A stretch of DNA of 64,000 bases from contig CM060732.1 in assembly GCA_030704615.1 (NCBI GenBank), forward strand, positions 44,993,053 to 45,057,052, given 5' to 3'. Numbering within the stretch: position 1 is the first letter of the stretch; the number at the start of each line of letters is the position of its first letter. Below, one piece after another: positions 32,893 through 45,499 of this stretch. The DNA comes from Takakia lepidozioides. Lineage: Eukaryota; Streptophyta; Takakiopsida; Takakiales; Takakiaceae. A model generated the notes under the pieces. It ran no database searches and had not been told where the DNA came from. It saw only the letters and a list, made by a program, of their open reading frames with translations. The translations under genes were made by a program, and so were the position numbers.

Positions 32893-33500
32893 GTGATGTT
32901 GAATCTGAGAAGGAAAGAGGTGAACAAGCCTGAGACTCATGACGTGTTCATCTGGAGAGGAATAATTCACACTGTGCCTTCTAAACTTGGCGAATATGAG
33001 GATTCGTTGGGTGCATGTAGTCGGTTGGTCTTAATTACATCAATCGTGCCTGGAAGTGACATGGAATCTACTGGGGTCATGGAGGAGAATTCTAACGTGC
33101 TTGGCACTTGGATGGCACTTACTTCAGGAACCCATGTATGTCCAGATCTCACCGGATAATCATTGCTACTGAAGTCTTGAGTGGAGAATCATTTTGTCTG
33201 AGCTATAGTGATGTGTGCAGATATGTGTCAGTACAGTATCTGCAAAATAAAACATTCTTAGGTCACGGGATATGAAATCCCCAGACGTAATTTCCATGTG
33301 GATGAAACATTTATGTTCTGGAAATTGGTGGTGAGGATTGGATTTTTGACCCCCACCAGTTCGCAAGCATGGGGTCTGGGACACAAAAACATGCACTCAT
33401 TTTGGCACAAAGATTGTCAGGCAGCACTTTTAATGAGGGAATTGTATGATCATACTCTGAAGTGTGAGAGAAGTCAAGAATTTCTGAGGTGATGATGACT
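32893..33500 (+). other. Open stretches downstream of the BTB segment, unrecognised, copy 1
   Basis: The frame at 32893-33159 (GIIHTVPSKLGEYEDSLGAC, GTWMALTSGTHV) and a later frame (33265-33490, FHVDETFMFWKLVV) may be remaining exons of the BTB gene, since they lie in the same direction after it. I cannot match them to the family. Copy 2 keeps the first frame with one base added at its end. Confidence 0.3.
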
Positions 33501-34214
33501 GAGACATCAAGAATTGTAGCTACAGCATCCAGTCAACGAATTTGCAGATTACTTCATTACCTACAGAGGCAATGGTTTGTCTCTCCCTCTTAGTCATCAT
33601 GGTTGCCACCTGTGAGAGAGATGATTAGTCACAACCCTTGTTACTTCCAGCTAGTGAAGCTGGTTTGGCACCTTACTAGGTGGACAACGCGTACAGAGAG
33701 ACACAGGATAAAAAGGTGCATTGGCAGGGTTTTATGTGTGTCGGTGGGGGGTTGGATTTACCAGACAGACAGGTAGGTACTAAGAGGGACTGAATAATAA
33801 TGCTTGTGTGGCTGATCTAGCTCGTTTGGGGAAATAGTCCTTGTGTAGGTGTTATGCAGGCTGTTGAAATCAGATGAACTGTGGGTTCTCAGTGAATCAT
33901 AGTGCAGACTGGAAGTTAGCACGTGTGAAACCCACTGATTTTGTTTCAGAATGCCCAGGTGGAAAAGGTGAAAGGTCAACACTCACTCCAACGGGAAGGC
34001 TGCGTGGAATCTGACAGTCATGAGCAACAGCAACAAGAGAAACACAATGAAGGCTGGGGCGATTGCAAAGGCTGAGAAGAAGTAAAGGGAGGCTGCTGCT
34101 GCTGCTGCTCTCCCATTGATAGAGGTGGCGAAGGAGGCCAGCTTGCAGACAAATGAGGCTGTATATGAGACAGACCTAAAGAAGCTGCAGATGTTATGGG
34201 AGGTTGATTAGCCA

Positions 34215-34582
34215 TTGAGAGGTGTGTGTATGTGTGTGTGTGTGTGTGTCTCTCTCTCTCGCCTATGTCCAGCTTGCATAGGGCGCTGCAAGGAAATTGA
34301 AACTGAAGAACACTTCTTCTACTGCCCTCTATACTACGAGATCCGTGGGAGATTTCACTGTTTATTCAGTGGAACCCAAACTCTCACTGATGTCTTTCAC
34401 TATGAGGATCAAAAATGCGTGGCAGCCTACTTACAGGCCTTCACCCTTAGACAATCGCTAGAACATTAATTGTGGTTTCTGGATTTGTTCCTCTCTCATG
34501 TTTTCTTCCATTTTGTCCCATAAGCTCTACGAGCTTTCCGCGGACGTTATAAAGCACCATTTCATTTCATTTCATTTCTCTC
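34215..34582 (+). mobile_element. LINE 3' end with zinc knuckle, preceded by (TG)n(TC)n, copy 1
   Basis: A TG/TC microsatellite (about 34222-34262) precedes a frame reading CPACIGRCKEIETEEHFFYC then PLYYEIRGRF. This is the C-x2-C...H...C knuckle found at the C-terminus of LINE polymerases. The frame ends at 34469, and about 100 bp later the sequence closes with an ATTTC tandem (tttcatttcatttcatttc), typical of a LINE 3' tail. The stretch 33500-34214 before it has no recognised gene. Confidence 0.6.
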
Positions 34583-34674
34583 TCTCCCTCTGAAAATCCC
34601 GAGGCTGAGCCTACAGCCCTGGCACTGTTGGGGTCTAATTGCCGGGCAGCTCAGACACAGCAGATTTGTGTGAG

Positions 34675-35445
34675 GGCTTTCTAGAGGATATCTTGAAAGC
34701 CTGAACCAATTGTTTATATCAAGGTAAGCCATCCCACTACCGGAATGAGCCCTTCACAAAGGTAGTGTCTGTTCCCTCTTGTTCTGCCCACACTGGGTGC
34801 TGGGTCTGTGGCCACAAGGCTACAACAAACAACGTCTCATGTACATTGTCTCCTCTCGAGTACAGGACTTGTCCAATGGTACAAGTGGAGACAGAAGATC
34901 CTGTTTTCTTCTGGTGCCCTATTTTCTCGGAGATCCCTGGCAGAGGCCTTCAGGGGACCCAAAGAGCCCTGTATGAGACAGTCCTTGTGCAGCATTATTT
35001 TCCTTGCTCTTGGTTTCTGTGATACTGCACAGAGAGGAAAGGGAGCTTGCAATTGCCCATTGTGTGGGCAACCTGAAGACTATTCATTTTCTGATTCTTA
35101 TTGTGTTCTCTCACCAGAGAGATGCTCTTTCAAGTTTACGAAGGGAATTGTGCCTGTACCTCTGGTTATCAACTTTGAAAGAGTTGATGCTGACCAAAAG
35201 CCCAGGCCCTTTTTGGGCCCCAAACCACATACAGCAGGTTGACGCATCTGGAAAGGGATTTCTAGAGGATAGCTGGGAAACCTAGATCAATAATTGTTTA
35301 TTCAAAGGTAAGTCTTACTAACGGCATCAGCCTTTGACAAACGTAGGTTCTGCCCCTTTGTGTTCCGCTCAAACCGGGCGCGGGGTCAATGGCCACAAGG
35401 CTAACAAAAACAACGTCTATGAGTACATTCTCTATCTATGTCCCG
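34675..35445 (+). repeat. Two-fold internal repeat with LINE-like knuckle remnants, copy 1
   Basis: A block of about 190 bp starting 'tttctagaggata' occurs at 34679-34865 and again, diverged, at 35261-35445. Shared phrases include 'caaaggta' and 'ggccacaaggctaacaaa'. Between them a frame reads CWVCGHKATTNN, TCPMVQVETEDPVFFWCPIF, again a LINE-type knuckle but decayed. This looks like two nested or tandem 3' ends of one old LINE family. Confidence 0.5.
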
Positions 35446-36087
35446 TGCTGATACTGGAAGGCTATAGCAGCAGTGGTTTAATGAACGTCATACTCTGCAC
35501 GATCGATGCTCTCTAGTATGAATAATACTCTTTCCCTTCGAACCTGCTTGCTGGCTGGTATATCAGTGGGCTCAACCCCCCCAACCAGGTATGTCATATC
35601 AAACGTTCGCAGGAACGATGGGGATACACAGAGGCGGTCATAGCAAGGAGATGTGAAAACAGATGTGCAGGACATCGACATTGGGGTTGAATAAACAAAC
35701 AGAAGAAACGTCAGGCAGTGAACAAGTGACACACACAAATGCTGCTGAATAGATGAGGATCAGGGATTGTGGAAGTACAGAAAGATCAGGGAGCTGCAAT
35801 TAGCACTCGAGAAACTCAACTACCAACACCTAATCCCCATTGAAGCAACGAAGCAACCTATATCCAGACAGAGCAAGCAACACTGGTAACGGTAAGAGTA
35901 GAGAGACAATGGCATACGATTGACCTGCCAAAACCAAAGAGAGAGGACGCTGACAGGGGCCTATGAATGGCAGTATCGAGTATCGAATTTGACCTCTGCT
36001 TCAGACTCGAGCTACCGAGTCTTGTTCTGGAAATTTTCCTTTGCCATCCAGTATTCCTCATGATCCCTGCAAAGACAGCACTGATGG
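35446..36087. other. No gene recognised at the right end of copy 1
   Basis: Short frames only. The last 200 bp continue identically into the right end of copy 2 (52700-52926), where they adjoin unique sequence. In copy 1 they are cut off by telomere repeats. Confidence 0.4.
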
Positions 36088-36110
36088 GTTTAGGGTTTAG
36101 GGTTTAGGGT
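36088..36110 (+). repeat. Interstitial telomere repeat (TTTAGGG)x3 at the duplication junction
   Basis: Directly after copy 1 ('gatggg') come three perfect plant telomere heptamers, then copy 2 starts at 'tcagac'. The telomeric block is absent from the left edge of copy 1 (19346) and the right edge of copy 2 (52926). It therefore belongs to the junction, not to the duplicated unit. One or a few bases of overlap (ggg on the left, t on the right) may have guided the join. Confidence 0.95.
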
Positions 36111-37612
36111 TCAGACTTCTTGGTCCTGCCACCATATTACGTGTTGAACTTATGGCCATCTTCGAAGCACTTTATCTGATAGATGCATTCCCTCTTTCAT
36201 ACTACATCTTTACAGATAACCTTACCTCACTGTTGCTTATCCGGAATCACATCTTCCGTCCCTCCTCCCACCATCATCACCCAGACTGCAACCTCAATAC
36301 AACCATTGTCAACCTCGTTATTTCCAAGGGCCACCATGTCCACCTCCTCAAGGTTTGCTCACACACTAGCATCCAGGGTGATGAGGCTGTGGACATGTTT
36401 GCTCAAACATGCACCTCTAAACCCCCAGTGGACTCCACAGACGATCCTATTCACATTGCTCATACCCGTCCCTTCTGGTTCATACACCCAGTCCCAGATC
36501 CCCCCACACCCAGACCGTCCGTAATCTTATGACCACTCACACCCGTGGAGCTAACAAACAAGCCATAACATCTATAAGCCACACCAAAGTCACATTCAGA
36601 AAAGGACCCAGTCCATAGTCCTCCATCATGAGCTATCAAACCACTTTTGGCACACCAAAGCCACTACTGATGCACAAATCCGATAAACACTCAAATTCAG
36701 ATACATCCAATACATGGGCCACCAGCGTAAACACATCTTCTGGCCACATCTTTTCCCATCCCTATATTGCCTATTATGCTCAAATACCCACCATACGCGA
36801 CACCTGGCCACACCTCCTTAGCCAATGTACCCATCCAATCATTCATGGCTTTCATATCACCCTCCACAATTACACAGTCTGGCAGATCTATAAACTCCTT
36901 CTGAGCCGCGCTGAAAGCAGGTGGTTCTCATTCATTAACGCCAGCACCTACCAAGGCCGACTGCCAGACCACACTCTACCACCATGGTTGCTCCCATGTA
37001 CATGTACCCGCCCACCATGCACCTGCCCCGCCAGACTCTGCCCTGATATTCTACTTGTCCAAGGCCTACCCACTAACACCCCACCACCCACTACACCATC
37101 CCCACAACTCACCATCCACTTCATCAAATTTACATATTGTCATGATCGCTACCCCAATGACTCGATCTTGGAAAAACGACAAAAATATGTTTTGCTCATC
37201 CTTGCAATTCGCCGTACGGGCTGGATTACCGGCCCACTAACTGTCATCACTACCAGAATTAGAGGCCGCATACATAATGCCAGTATCAACGTTATACATA
37301 ACAACTTCAAAATCCCCATCCCCCATTCATAAATGTTTCAAAACAATCCACCTCACGGCACTCCGATCCTTCACAGCTATTATTACCAACAAACGGCAAC
37401 TGGAATCCAACTCTACATCGGTACCCTAGGTACCTAGGGTACCGCTGGGTCCCTTACGATACCATAAATGCCTCTATACCCTCGGTTACTTGGTGTCCTA
37501 CATGACACCTATTCTCTTATAGGGCCCACCCCCGAAAGGGGGCAGTAGCCGTAAGGTGAAGTGGCTCTTAATTATGTCGGCTTCGGCCGGAATCTTCTCT
37601 CTCTCTCTCAAG
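36111..37612 (+). mobile_element. Non-LTR retrotransposon 3' part, copy 2 (starts inside RNase H)
   Basis: Same as 19346-20846, beginning with the RNase H segment LMAIFEALYL. Only two substitutions were noticed in the 700 bp of the longest frame (one changes NANTYQG to NASTYQG). The 24-bp palindrome recurs at 37420-37443. Because the left part of the element is missing, this copy records the duplication breakpoint and not a normal LINE truncation. Confidence 0.85.
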
Positions 37613-39737
37613 ACAATGCACATTGCAAACTGTCGTGGGAGATAAACAGTGTCTTTGTCAGAATTGCCAAGTGGGGGGCAAGAGATGAAAGCGTTGGCCA
37701 AGGCTTTCACTAGCGGATATACACAGCTCACCATGGATACCGGACGATTGAGATGAGAGGAACATTTCAAGTGGGAATGAAAGTTTGTAATCGCAGTGAT
37801 GATTACCAATAAAGAGGCACACATCTACAAACTACAAACCTACTTGCCTTTTGTCCTGTTGCTCCATCTTAGGTACTAACCATTGTTGGCCGGGTACCAT
37901 GTTTTGAGCCCTCTTCCGGTCCCGGTTATGGCCTACTCCTTGAAAAAAGTGGATGGCCGGGGCAGGGTATAACAACAGGTTTGAAAAACATCTCGGTTAC
38001 AGGTTCTAATTAAACACATGAATTTTTTCTTGTCCGGTTCTCAATCTACCGGTTATGCCATCTTAAAAATTGCCGGTTCCATGGTACCGGTTATGGGATT
38101 CATCCATTTTTACTTTTTTACTTTTTTCTAGCATTTTTGTGTATGTGTGTAAAACTACAAAGGGATGTGGCATGGTGGTAAGCCACTCATGTATTGGCCT
38201 GTGGGTCTCGGGTTCAAAAGTTCAACCCCTACCATCTGTCTCTCTGCCTTCAGGCTGCCCTGTAATACTCTAAGTTTATAACCATTGTTTTAGCCAAATG
38301 CTCAACTAATTAATTTCCTATTTACTTGGGCATTCTCAATGTTGTGCACCTAATCTCCTCAACCATTGTAAACGTATTGTTACTAGTAAGACATAATCAG
38401 GATATGTCCATATGCAATAATCTTAACTGCCATCACCAACCCCTATACCTATATTATCTAGAACCGCCTCTACGCCATGCACATTTGCTCTGGATCCTGC
38501 TCCGGTATAACACCCTTACAATTCCGATGCCGGTTGTCTAGCCGGTTAGGAAGCTCGATGGCTTTTGCCGGTTCCCTTCCATAGCCGGTTCCTCCTGGGG
38601 CTGCACTTTCCGGGTATGCATATGTGCATAACCGGCAAATAACTGTCGGGTATGCATGTGCAGATGCCATACCCGGCCAACACTGGTACTAACCGCATTG
38701 TATGTTATACTTGGAGATGCAGGGCCTTGCTGGTACCAGTACCAACTAAGTTAGGTTGATACATCAACTTGGATAGGCTATCGCCACCACAGTAGCCATG
38801 ACTGTTGTGTAGTGGCTGGGCGGCAGGGACATGACAATTTGTGAGTGCAGCTGGAATGATGGGACCTACTCTTGTGCACTTCTGAATCTAATTAACAACC
38901 CACTGTACCTGCTACCCACCTTCTTAGGTCAAATTGCAGATGATGAATCATAAAGACAAACGGATAGCTCTGGATTGATACCACAATGGATGACCATGAA
39001 CTTAAATACTTAGAATCTGTGGTTTCCTTTTCATGGAAAAGAGGAACGCATGTGCTTCCACTGAGTAGCAAACTCTTCCCACACGCATCTTCCTTCTTAC
39101 TTCTGTGACTGCCCGCCACCCTCAAATCTGAGGTGGGACTCCAGGTGGCTACTAACCGAATGGTGGCTAGGTACAAATGTTCACCCCAGACTGCGTAGTA
39201 TTGAAGTGTACAAAAAATTATGAATACAAGATAGATGAATGAAGGCACTAGTTGGGAGCTGGAAGGCTGTTAATTTACCCAAAGTTTGAAATCCATCTGC
39301 AGCGGGCATGGGCAGCAACTTCGCATGTAGCTGCCAAGGCCATGCATGTAATCTTCCTTGAGTGTAACATCTTGCAATGTCTCATAAGAGCTTTACACTG
39401 TAATGACCAATGGTGAGATAGTTATGCTTGTCATATGCCAGCCCCCCACACCCTCCTCTTTCTCACTGCCTTTCCAGTCTGTCATAATTGAGCCATGATA
39501 CCATAGCACACATCATCAATGTGTTGGTCTGCGTCCATCTCAGCTGCCTCAGCTGCTTAGGCATCTTCAAGCAGAGTCTGAGGCTGCACTAAAGCTTAAA
39601 CAACATTTGAGAGGAAGAGACATTCAAAATTTATCATCACACCTACATTTTGCAACTCAAAATAGTTGTTTTTCCCTGAGGAGATGCAATTCATGGCTGT
39701 ATGTAAATCGTAACCAAGAGGGCCACGTGACCAAAGA

Positions 39738-42700
39738 TCACTCATCACTATCATCAATGTCCACACAGTCTTTCACCAGCTGCTTCTGCCGGACAGCAGC
39801 CTCTAGCTGGCGGAGCTCATCTATGCCCTGCCATAACCTTCTATCACTAACAAGCTTGCTTTCCATTAGCCGCGCACTGCAGCCTGTGTACAAAAATAAT
39901 TCACTCACTCAAAATAAAGTGCAGAACAGATTGATGCAAACAGCTCTACTTACTCCTGTAGAGCTCAAGTGAGGAACAACCTCAAACTCTAAAGAATTTT
40001 GGCAAACAAGATCAAAAGAGCCATGGCTTCCTCATGACACTTAGTACCTAATATATTCACCTAATATTCAAAAACAGGAAAAAAAGAAAAACCCACCAGC
40101 ACTCTAACTGCACATCTCAATGAAAGAACAAAGAGGGAACTTTGTAAGGTCCATGAAATACCATAAAGAGCTTACGGATAGTCACATAAGAAACAAAGAA
40201 ACAAGAAACAAGTACAAACTAGACGAGACATCATCACTTTTCCTTCCACTATCAATCTTAATTGCACCCTTAAGATATCCACAATTTTTATATCCTTGAG
40301 TTTAGGATATAAGATAGGTGGAAACATTACCTGCAGCGGCACATTGACACGAACCCTCTGTTTTGTGCCTCGCTAAGTAGCTTGTGGCCACCCCTCGATC
40401 ATAAATATGATGACAATCCTCACAGCAGTTCATTCCAAGCTTAATCCAGGTACCTGATGGTCCAACTCTCAACATGATGGCCCAACGCTTCTTCGCTTCT
40501 TGAGGAAGAACTATACCATAGGATGGTCCAAAGCTCAAGTTCTTCCGAAAGAAAGCAGCCGAGGGTTCTTGGGCAATTCAAGAAAACTGTGATCAGTAAT
40601 CTCTGATATCATCATTGAAGATGCCTTTCTACCCTACACTTCCATTCATTTATTTTGTGCTTCCCTATCTCAGACTGGTTGGCTACATGTCTTGTTCCCT
40701 CATACACAGCTGCGCAAGGCTCCCAGATTGGTTGTCTCCACTGCACCTGTCGTGTTCCACCAAGCCTCGATGATAGCAAACTTAACCTCCGCGTCATCAA
40801 ATGTAGGTGCATCCTTCCACGCCGTACAAAGGACACGGTGTTCAACTTGGAATGAGCTAGCAACAAATTTGGTAGTGTAGTGAGATCCAATGGAATCCAC
40901 AGGATCTCTCTTTCCCCTCCATTGGAACATTGGGGTCCTCACCGTACACACGCTGCACCGTTGCCCAGTTGGCCCGAGCGTTGTCTGCCATGAATCCCCT
41001 CAAATTGGGCTCTGGCAAACCTACCCTTGCCATCTGCTAAGTGTGGGAACAGATTCATCCAAGAGGGCCAGATTTCAAGCACAAGATTACCTATGATTCC
41101 CTGTGGCTCAATAGCTTTATGCCCTCCCACAGATGCATCTCCGACTGTGTGTCCTCCCCTTTCATCTCCCAGATTGCAATCGTGATGAGCCTCTTGGAGT
41201 GATAGTTATAAACATGCGCACCCATGGTCACCCACTGATGGTTTGTAATTCACTTGATGTGGTCAAACATCACCCAAACATTCCAATTGTCATGCGAGTG
41301 ACCAACTCGACTCGACTCCCAGGCCCATACGTTGACATTTTAAAAATGTAACAACGATCGGATTCGCTACCTTGCCTTGGAAACCTGCTACCTTGGATGT
41401 AGTCATATCCAGTCCTCCGTTTCACCTCCAGGATTGAGTGCATGTCCGACACTCGGCCGAACTCCTGCTTGCAAGATACGATATGATTCCGCATATTCGG
41501 ACTACAAACGTGCGAGACGGACTCCAACAGGTCAAACATATCCTCTTCGTTCAAGGGCACTCGGTTTAAACCCTCTTCAGACATGATTTTTCCAAGAGCA
41601 ATCTTGTGGCTACCTTGAGCTGAATATGCTTTGGTCAGGCTCCGGGGCTCAATTTCACCTCATCTTTTATGATGTCGTGTGCTTCCTGCAGAGCCTCCCG
41701 GATGTTGCATCTCACCAAAGGGTGGCAGTGGACCCCAACGTGTATGCAAGCTCTAGTCAAGTCCGGGAGCAAATGGATTACATAATATTGCTTGGCTCTG
41801 CACATGGACATGCACGTCGGTGGTTCTTTGCAATGTGCGCACTTGAAAGTACCCGTCGGAGCTTGGCTGGAGACAATGAATGGATGATGGGTTGTGCCAA
41901 TCCAATCCGTCTTGTTTCTCCGCCCTCCTTTGGAGAGAGAAAGTGGAAGCAGGGGGGATTGAGGCACTGCAACTTCCCCGCACAGAGGACGTATCGTACA
42001 CGAACACCATCAGCAATTTTCGTGCTACTGGTCTTCGTCACACACCAGGGGTGTCCGTGATGCTTTCGATCCCTGTCTGTTAACATCCATGAGGCTTTGT
42101 TTGACGAAGTAACACGTGGAAACTCAAAGATCATATTACCATCGACTTCGAGAGGCAGATATGTTACCTTCATAACTGGAAATTTGGCATAGTCGAGAGC
42201 AGCCAGCTCGGAGCGAGAACCATCGAGGGTGATGTTGCCGTAGGAGCTGCATAATGGACCGAGTTGGAGCTATGCTCGAGAGTACATGCGTAGCACCTGC
42301 AGAGACGTCCATGTCGGATTTGAACGACCGTGTGGAGGACATGGGGACCTCAATGCACTCATTTCCTCGTCGGAAATGTCGAATACCTCCACACGAGAAG
42401 CTATGGAGGGTCTTGATGGTCCAGGTTGGGAATGATTATCGTTGCATACCTCTCTATTGGCAGTGGCCGCCTGTCGGTTTCCCGACTCCTTTGTGAATGG
42501 TGTCGGAAGCGACTGATTCGGAAAGGGAATGGGCATTCCCACAGCTCGGTACAAGATGGTGTCTGATGGAGGTAAGTGCCACGCGATTCCGCAACCTCCG
42601 TCGTTACCTAGCACGACAATGGTCTCATCAACCTGTCCAGGAACATCCTTCCTTGCTTCTTCCAAATAAAGTGTGCCTGGTTTGAGCTTGAATTTGGAAC

Positions 42701-42847
42701 AAGGTAAGTTTCAGTCACTCCGCAAAGTCCTCCCTCGTTTGGGATCCTGGCTCTCCCAAGTTGCGGAGGACAGCAAACTATAGTGTATGAATTGGGAGCG
42801 ATCGAACACCGCACGAAGTTGGCAAGTATGAGACAACAACAGACCAA
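39738..42847 (-). pseudogene. Transposase-like gene, broken, copy 2
   Basis: This is the counterpart of 22985-26012 with the same exon-like pieces (GFMADNARANW, the final exon ending SDE). The long first frame is further broken, near 42665, 42360 and 41935, by single-base or few-base differences from copy 1. The same TGA after VKLSPGA is present. It carries 75 extra bases at about 41040-41115. The TGA predates the duplication; the other breaks are younger or sequencing errors. Confidence 0.6.
41040..41115. other. 75-nt insertion/deletion between the duplicates
   Basis: Copy 2 has 76 bases between 'catctgcta' and 'tttatgccc' where copy 1 (about 24279) has one. It is the largest difference noticed between copies. 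On the minus strand it ends in ACACTTAG, like a splice acceptor, but the segment is too short for a normal plant intron and its frame has stops. Either copy 1 lost it or copy 2 gained it. Confidence 0.85.
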
Positions 42848-44277
42848 GGCTTAGTGACACCACATAATTGGAATTGCCGAGGCCATCGACGATTGGAAGT
42901 CGCACATTGAAATCGAGCAGAATGTTTCAAGATACATGCATGAAGGTGGGAGGTGTGATTCCATATCCTATATGTATAACAATGATGGCCATGTCGGCGA
43001 CGAAATAACATCTCCTGACAGTTTTTCCTGAGGGTGGATCCAACAGTATTCTCGGTGCCGACATGAACGTTCACACTGACAAGTAGGCCTGGGCCCTAGC
43101 CTGAATCCACGGCGCAAACGCCATGCAGGGCGGCCTGGAGGGAGTGCAGCTGCGATGGCGGCAGAGCTCGGGGCTCGAGAAAACGCCACGAGGGGTGGGC
43201 CAAACCTAGGGCGGGGGTTTGAGAGGGTTGAGGGTGGAGTGGCCCCCCATGAAAGCAAGGCCGGGTAGCCAGAGGAGCTCCCAAACCCTGCGCCCTTCTG
43301 GGCTACGGCTCCAAATATCTTAGGCCTGCAAGCTATGTCAAAGGTGTGCCATTTGAAGTCTTGGGCAAGGAACCTAAGGATGCGGTGCATTGGCTGATTG
43401 GCCTCAAAGTTTTTCGGGGACTTTCATATGGAAGCCCTGATTTCAACCGGAGGTTAGGGATTGACTGGCGGCTGATTTTTTTTGTATAATTTTAGGCAAA
43501 GAGATTTTGGCCTGCCCAAAGAAAATGGCATATTTTGACCCCCCAATTTGTCACTACAAAGGAGCCCACTAGAGAACATTTCAGAAAAAACTGAAATTTT
43601 ATGAGGATGTGTGTTATCAGGTATGGAGCAACATTCTTGAGACTCTCAAACAAAAAAAATTAAAAATGCCCAAATACGAGCAAAAAACTGCTTTTTTTGG
43701 CACCTAGTTCTTAGTGGAGATTTTTTTGGTCCCCACTCTACACTTTATAATCTTCAGATCTGGCAGTTGGATTTTGGTGAAACTTTTTGTGGTAGGAGGT
43801 GGGGTAGGTGGAAAGTAATTCCAACGGTCAGTTTTACAGGGACACAGAGATTCTCTAGATAAAAAAAAAATTGTGGGCCAGAGTCATGTTTTTCCACGAG
43901 AGGGTGAAAATGAGTTTTGACACTTGAGGGTTAAGTGAATGTCGAACAAAGGTGTTGCAATTACAAGCAATGGTCAGTCCCATTTCAAATTGTATACCAA
44001 GCACAACCCATCACAACAGGAGGCCGTGGAGGGCTTACAGCGGAGTCTCGTCTTGATGTTGTTGTCAGTGAAATACACACTAATATACCTCTATGAAGGT
44101 AATTGCAGACAGAACAGTTGCGAAGACACAAAATTCAAATTAAGTTTCCTTTTAATTTAATTCAACATTCTGTTATTCTCCTGTTCAAAAAGCATCTTCC
44201 AATCTTGAGATTCCCCGAAGGTCATCCATCTCCTCGGATGCATTCATTCATCCATGTATTGCTGGTTGGAGGAGAAG

Positions 44278-45205
44278 GGTATGCTGGCAAACCTCGCGAG
44301 TCCGAGTCTTCGCGACGTGAGTTGAGAGGAGCACGAATACCTCATAGTGATTCTGCAACCTGTGATCAGCAAGGTATGTGTTTCGATCTAGTCATATGCT
44401 TTCTTACCTTGCTTCTTATTTTTTTCTTCCTTTACACAATTGTTCGTCATCTGCTTGTGCTTGCACTTCGCTGCATCAGTTTCCTCGAGTGCATATCCTC
44501 GGACGATATGTGTTGTACTGTTAACGCTATTTTTCTTTACTTCCTTGTCCTGTCTTTAAGGCTTCTGCGGTTACCCTAGCGGTTTTCGTTCCGACTACAT
44601 ATGTGTTATTTTGCTCGGGGTTTGTGGTCCGTGGTGTTTCATGAGGGTATAGTCGCAACAATTGAAATGTCTAAGATTTCTTATTTTATTCTCTCATTCT
44701 ATCCTATGGAGCATTTCTGCCGACCTTGCCGTGCTGGCCTTTGTTGTGCCTGCAGTCCGCCCGTTTGAACCGTAGGATTGCATACAATCCCCGTTTTCAT
44801 TTCCTTGTCTTTTCTCGGATGGAACATCTTCCGCCTTGCAATACCCTCGTTTGGTCGGTGCCCCCTTTGTGTTGAGTCTCGCTTGGTGCGTGTGCGTGTC
44901 TGTGTTCCTAGTATAAATTGTCTCGCTAAGAGGGAGAGAAGAGGGGGGGGGAGGTATGGCAGCAGGGCCAGAGAGTGAGACCTACCGCAGGCCAATGTGA
45001 AGAGAATTGTGAAAGGGAAGCTTGCGGAGCTCGCCCGTGCGCACTGGGAGGAGAGAAGGATATTCCTGTGAATAAGGACGCTCTTCTTGCCTTCTCTGAA
45101 AGTGCCAAGATCTTCATCCACTTTTTTTCCGCAACGCACGTCTCTCTGTTTTGTCAAAGATATCTTCCCGCTCATTTTCTGACTCGCATTGTGTCCTGCC
45201 CACAA
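44278..45205 (+). pseudogene. DPB4/NF-YB-like histone-fold gene fragment, copy 2
   Basis: Counterpart of 27449-28352. The fold segment reads DIPVNKDALLAFSESAKI then FIHFFSAT without the copy-1 indel, strengthening the family match. The candidate first exon is shifted by loss of one C ('gcaaacctcgcg' against 'gcaaaccctcgcg'). Thus each copy has a different damaged spot, and neither codes a full protein as written. Confidence 0.5.
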
Positions 45206-45499
45206 TCTCTACTGTGGCTGTGTTTTTCTGTCTCTGCATGTGGGCTTCTTTCGTTCTTTCTTCCACAACTAGATATGAATCATAGAATGAATCAAAGGAT
45301 GCTTGCTGTTCTTACCACCATCCCTGCGGATTAGACCTGATGTGTAGAAGTAGGCAAAAGACATTTCTGAAATGGAATCTGCATTGTTGTTGTCTTGGTT
45401 TTGTGTAGAGTATGATTGTGGCATACGTTGACATACATATCTTTTTAGGTACTTTGCTGTGCAGTTTATGAGAAAGTGAAATTAGGAACTTGAACAAGT

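Larger units (their letters stand above)
19346..36087 (+). repeat. Large tandem duplication, copy 1 (about 16.7 kb)
   Basis: The sequence from 'tcagacttcttggtcctgcc' at 19346 reappears at 36111 with a constant offset of 16765 in the non-LTR region. The match continues to 'gacagcactgatggg' at the right edge (36087; counterpart about 52926). Differences are a few substitutions, many 1-4 nt indels, and one 75-nt length difference. The left edge lies inside the RNase H frame of a non-LTR element, so the unit was not defined by that element's ends. Confidence 0.95.
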
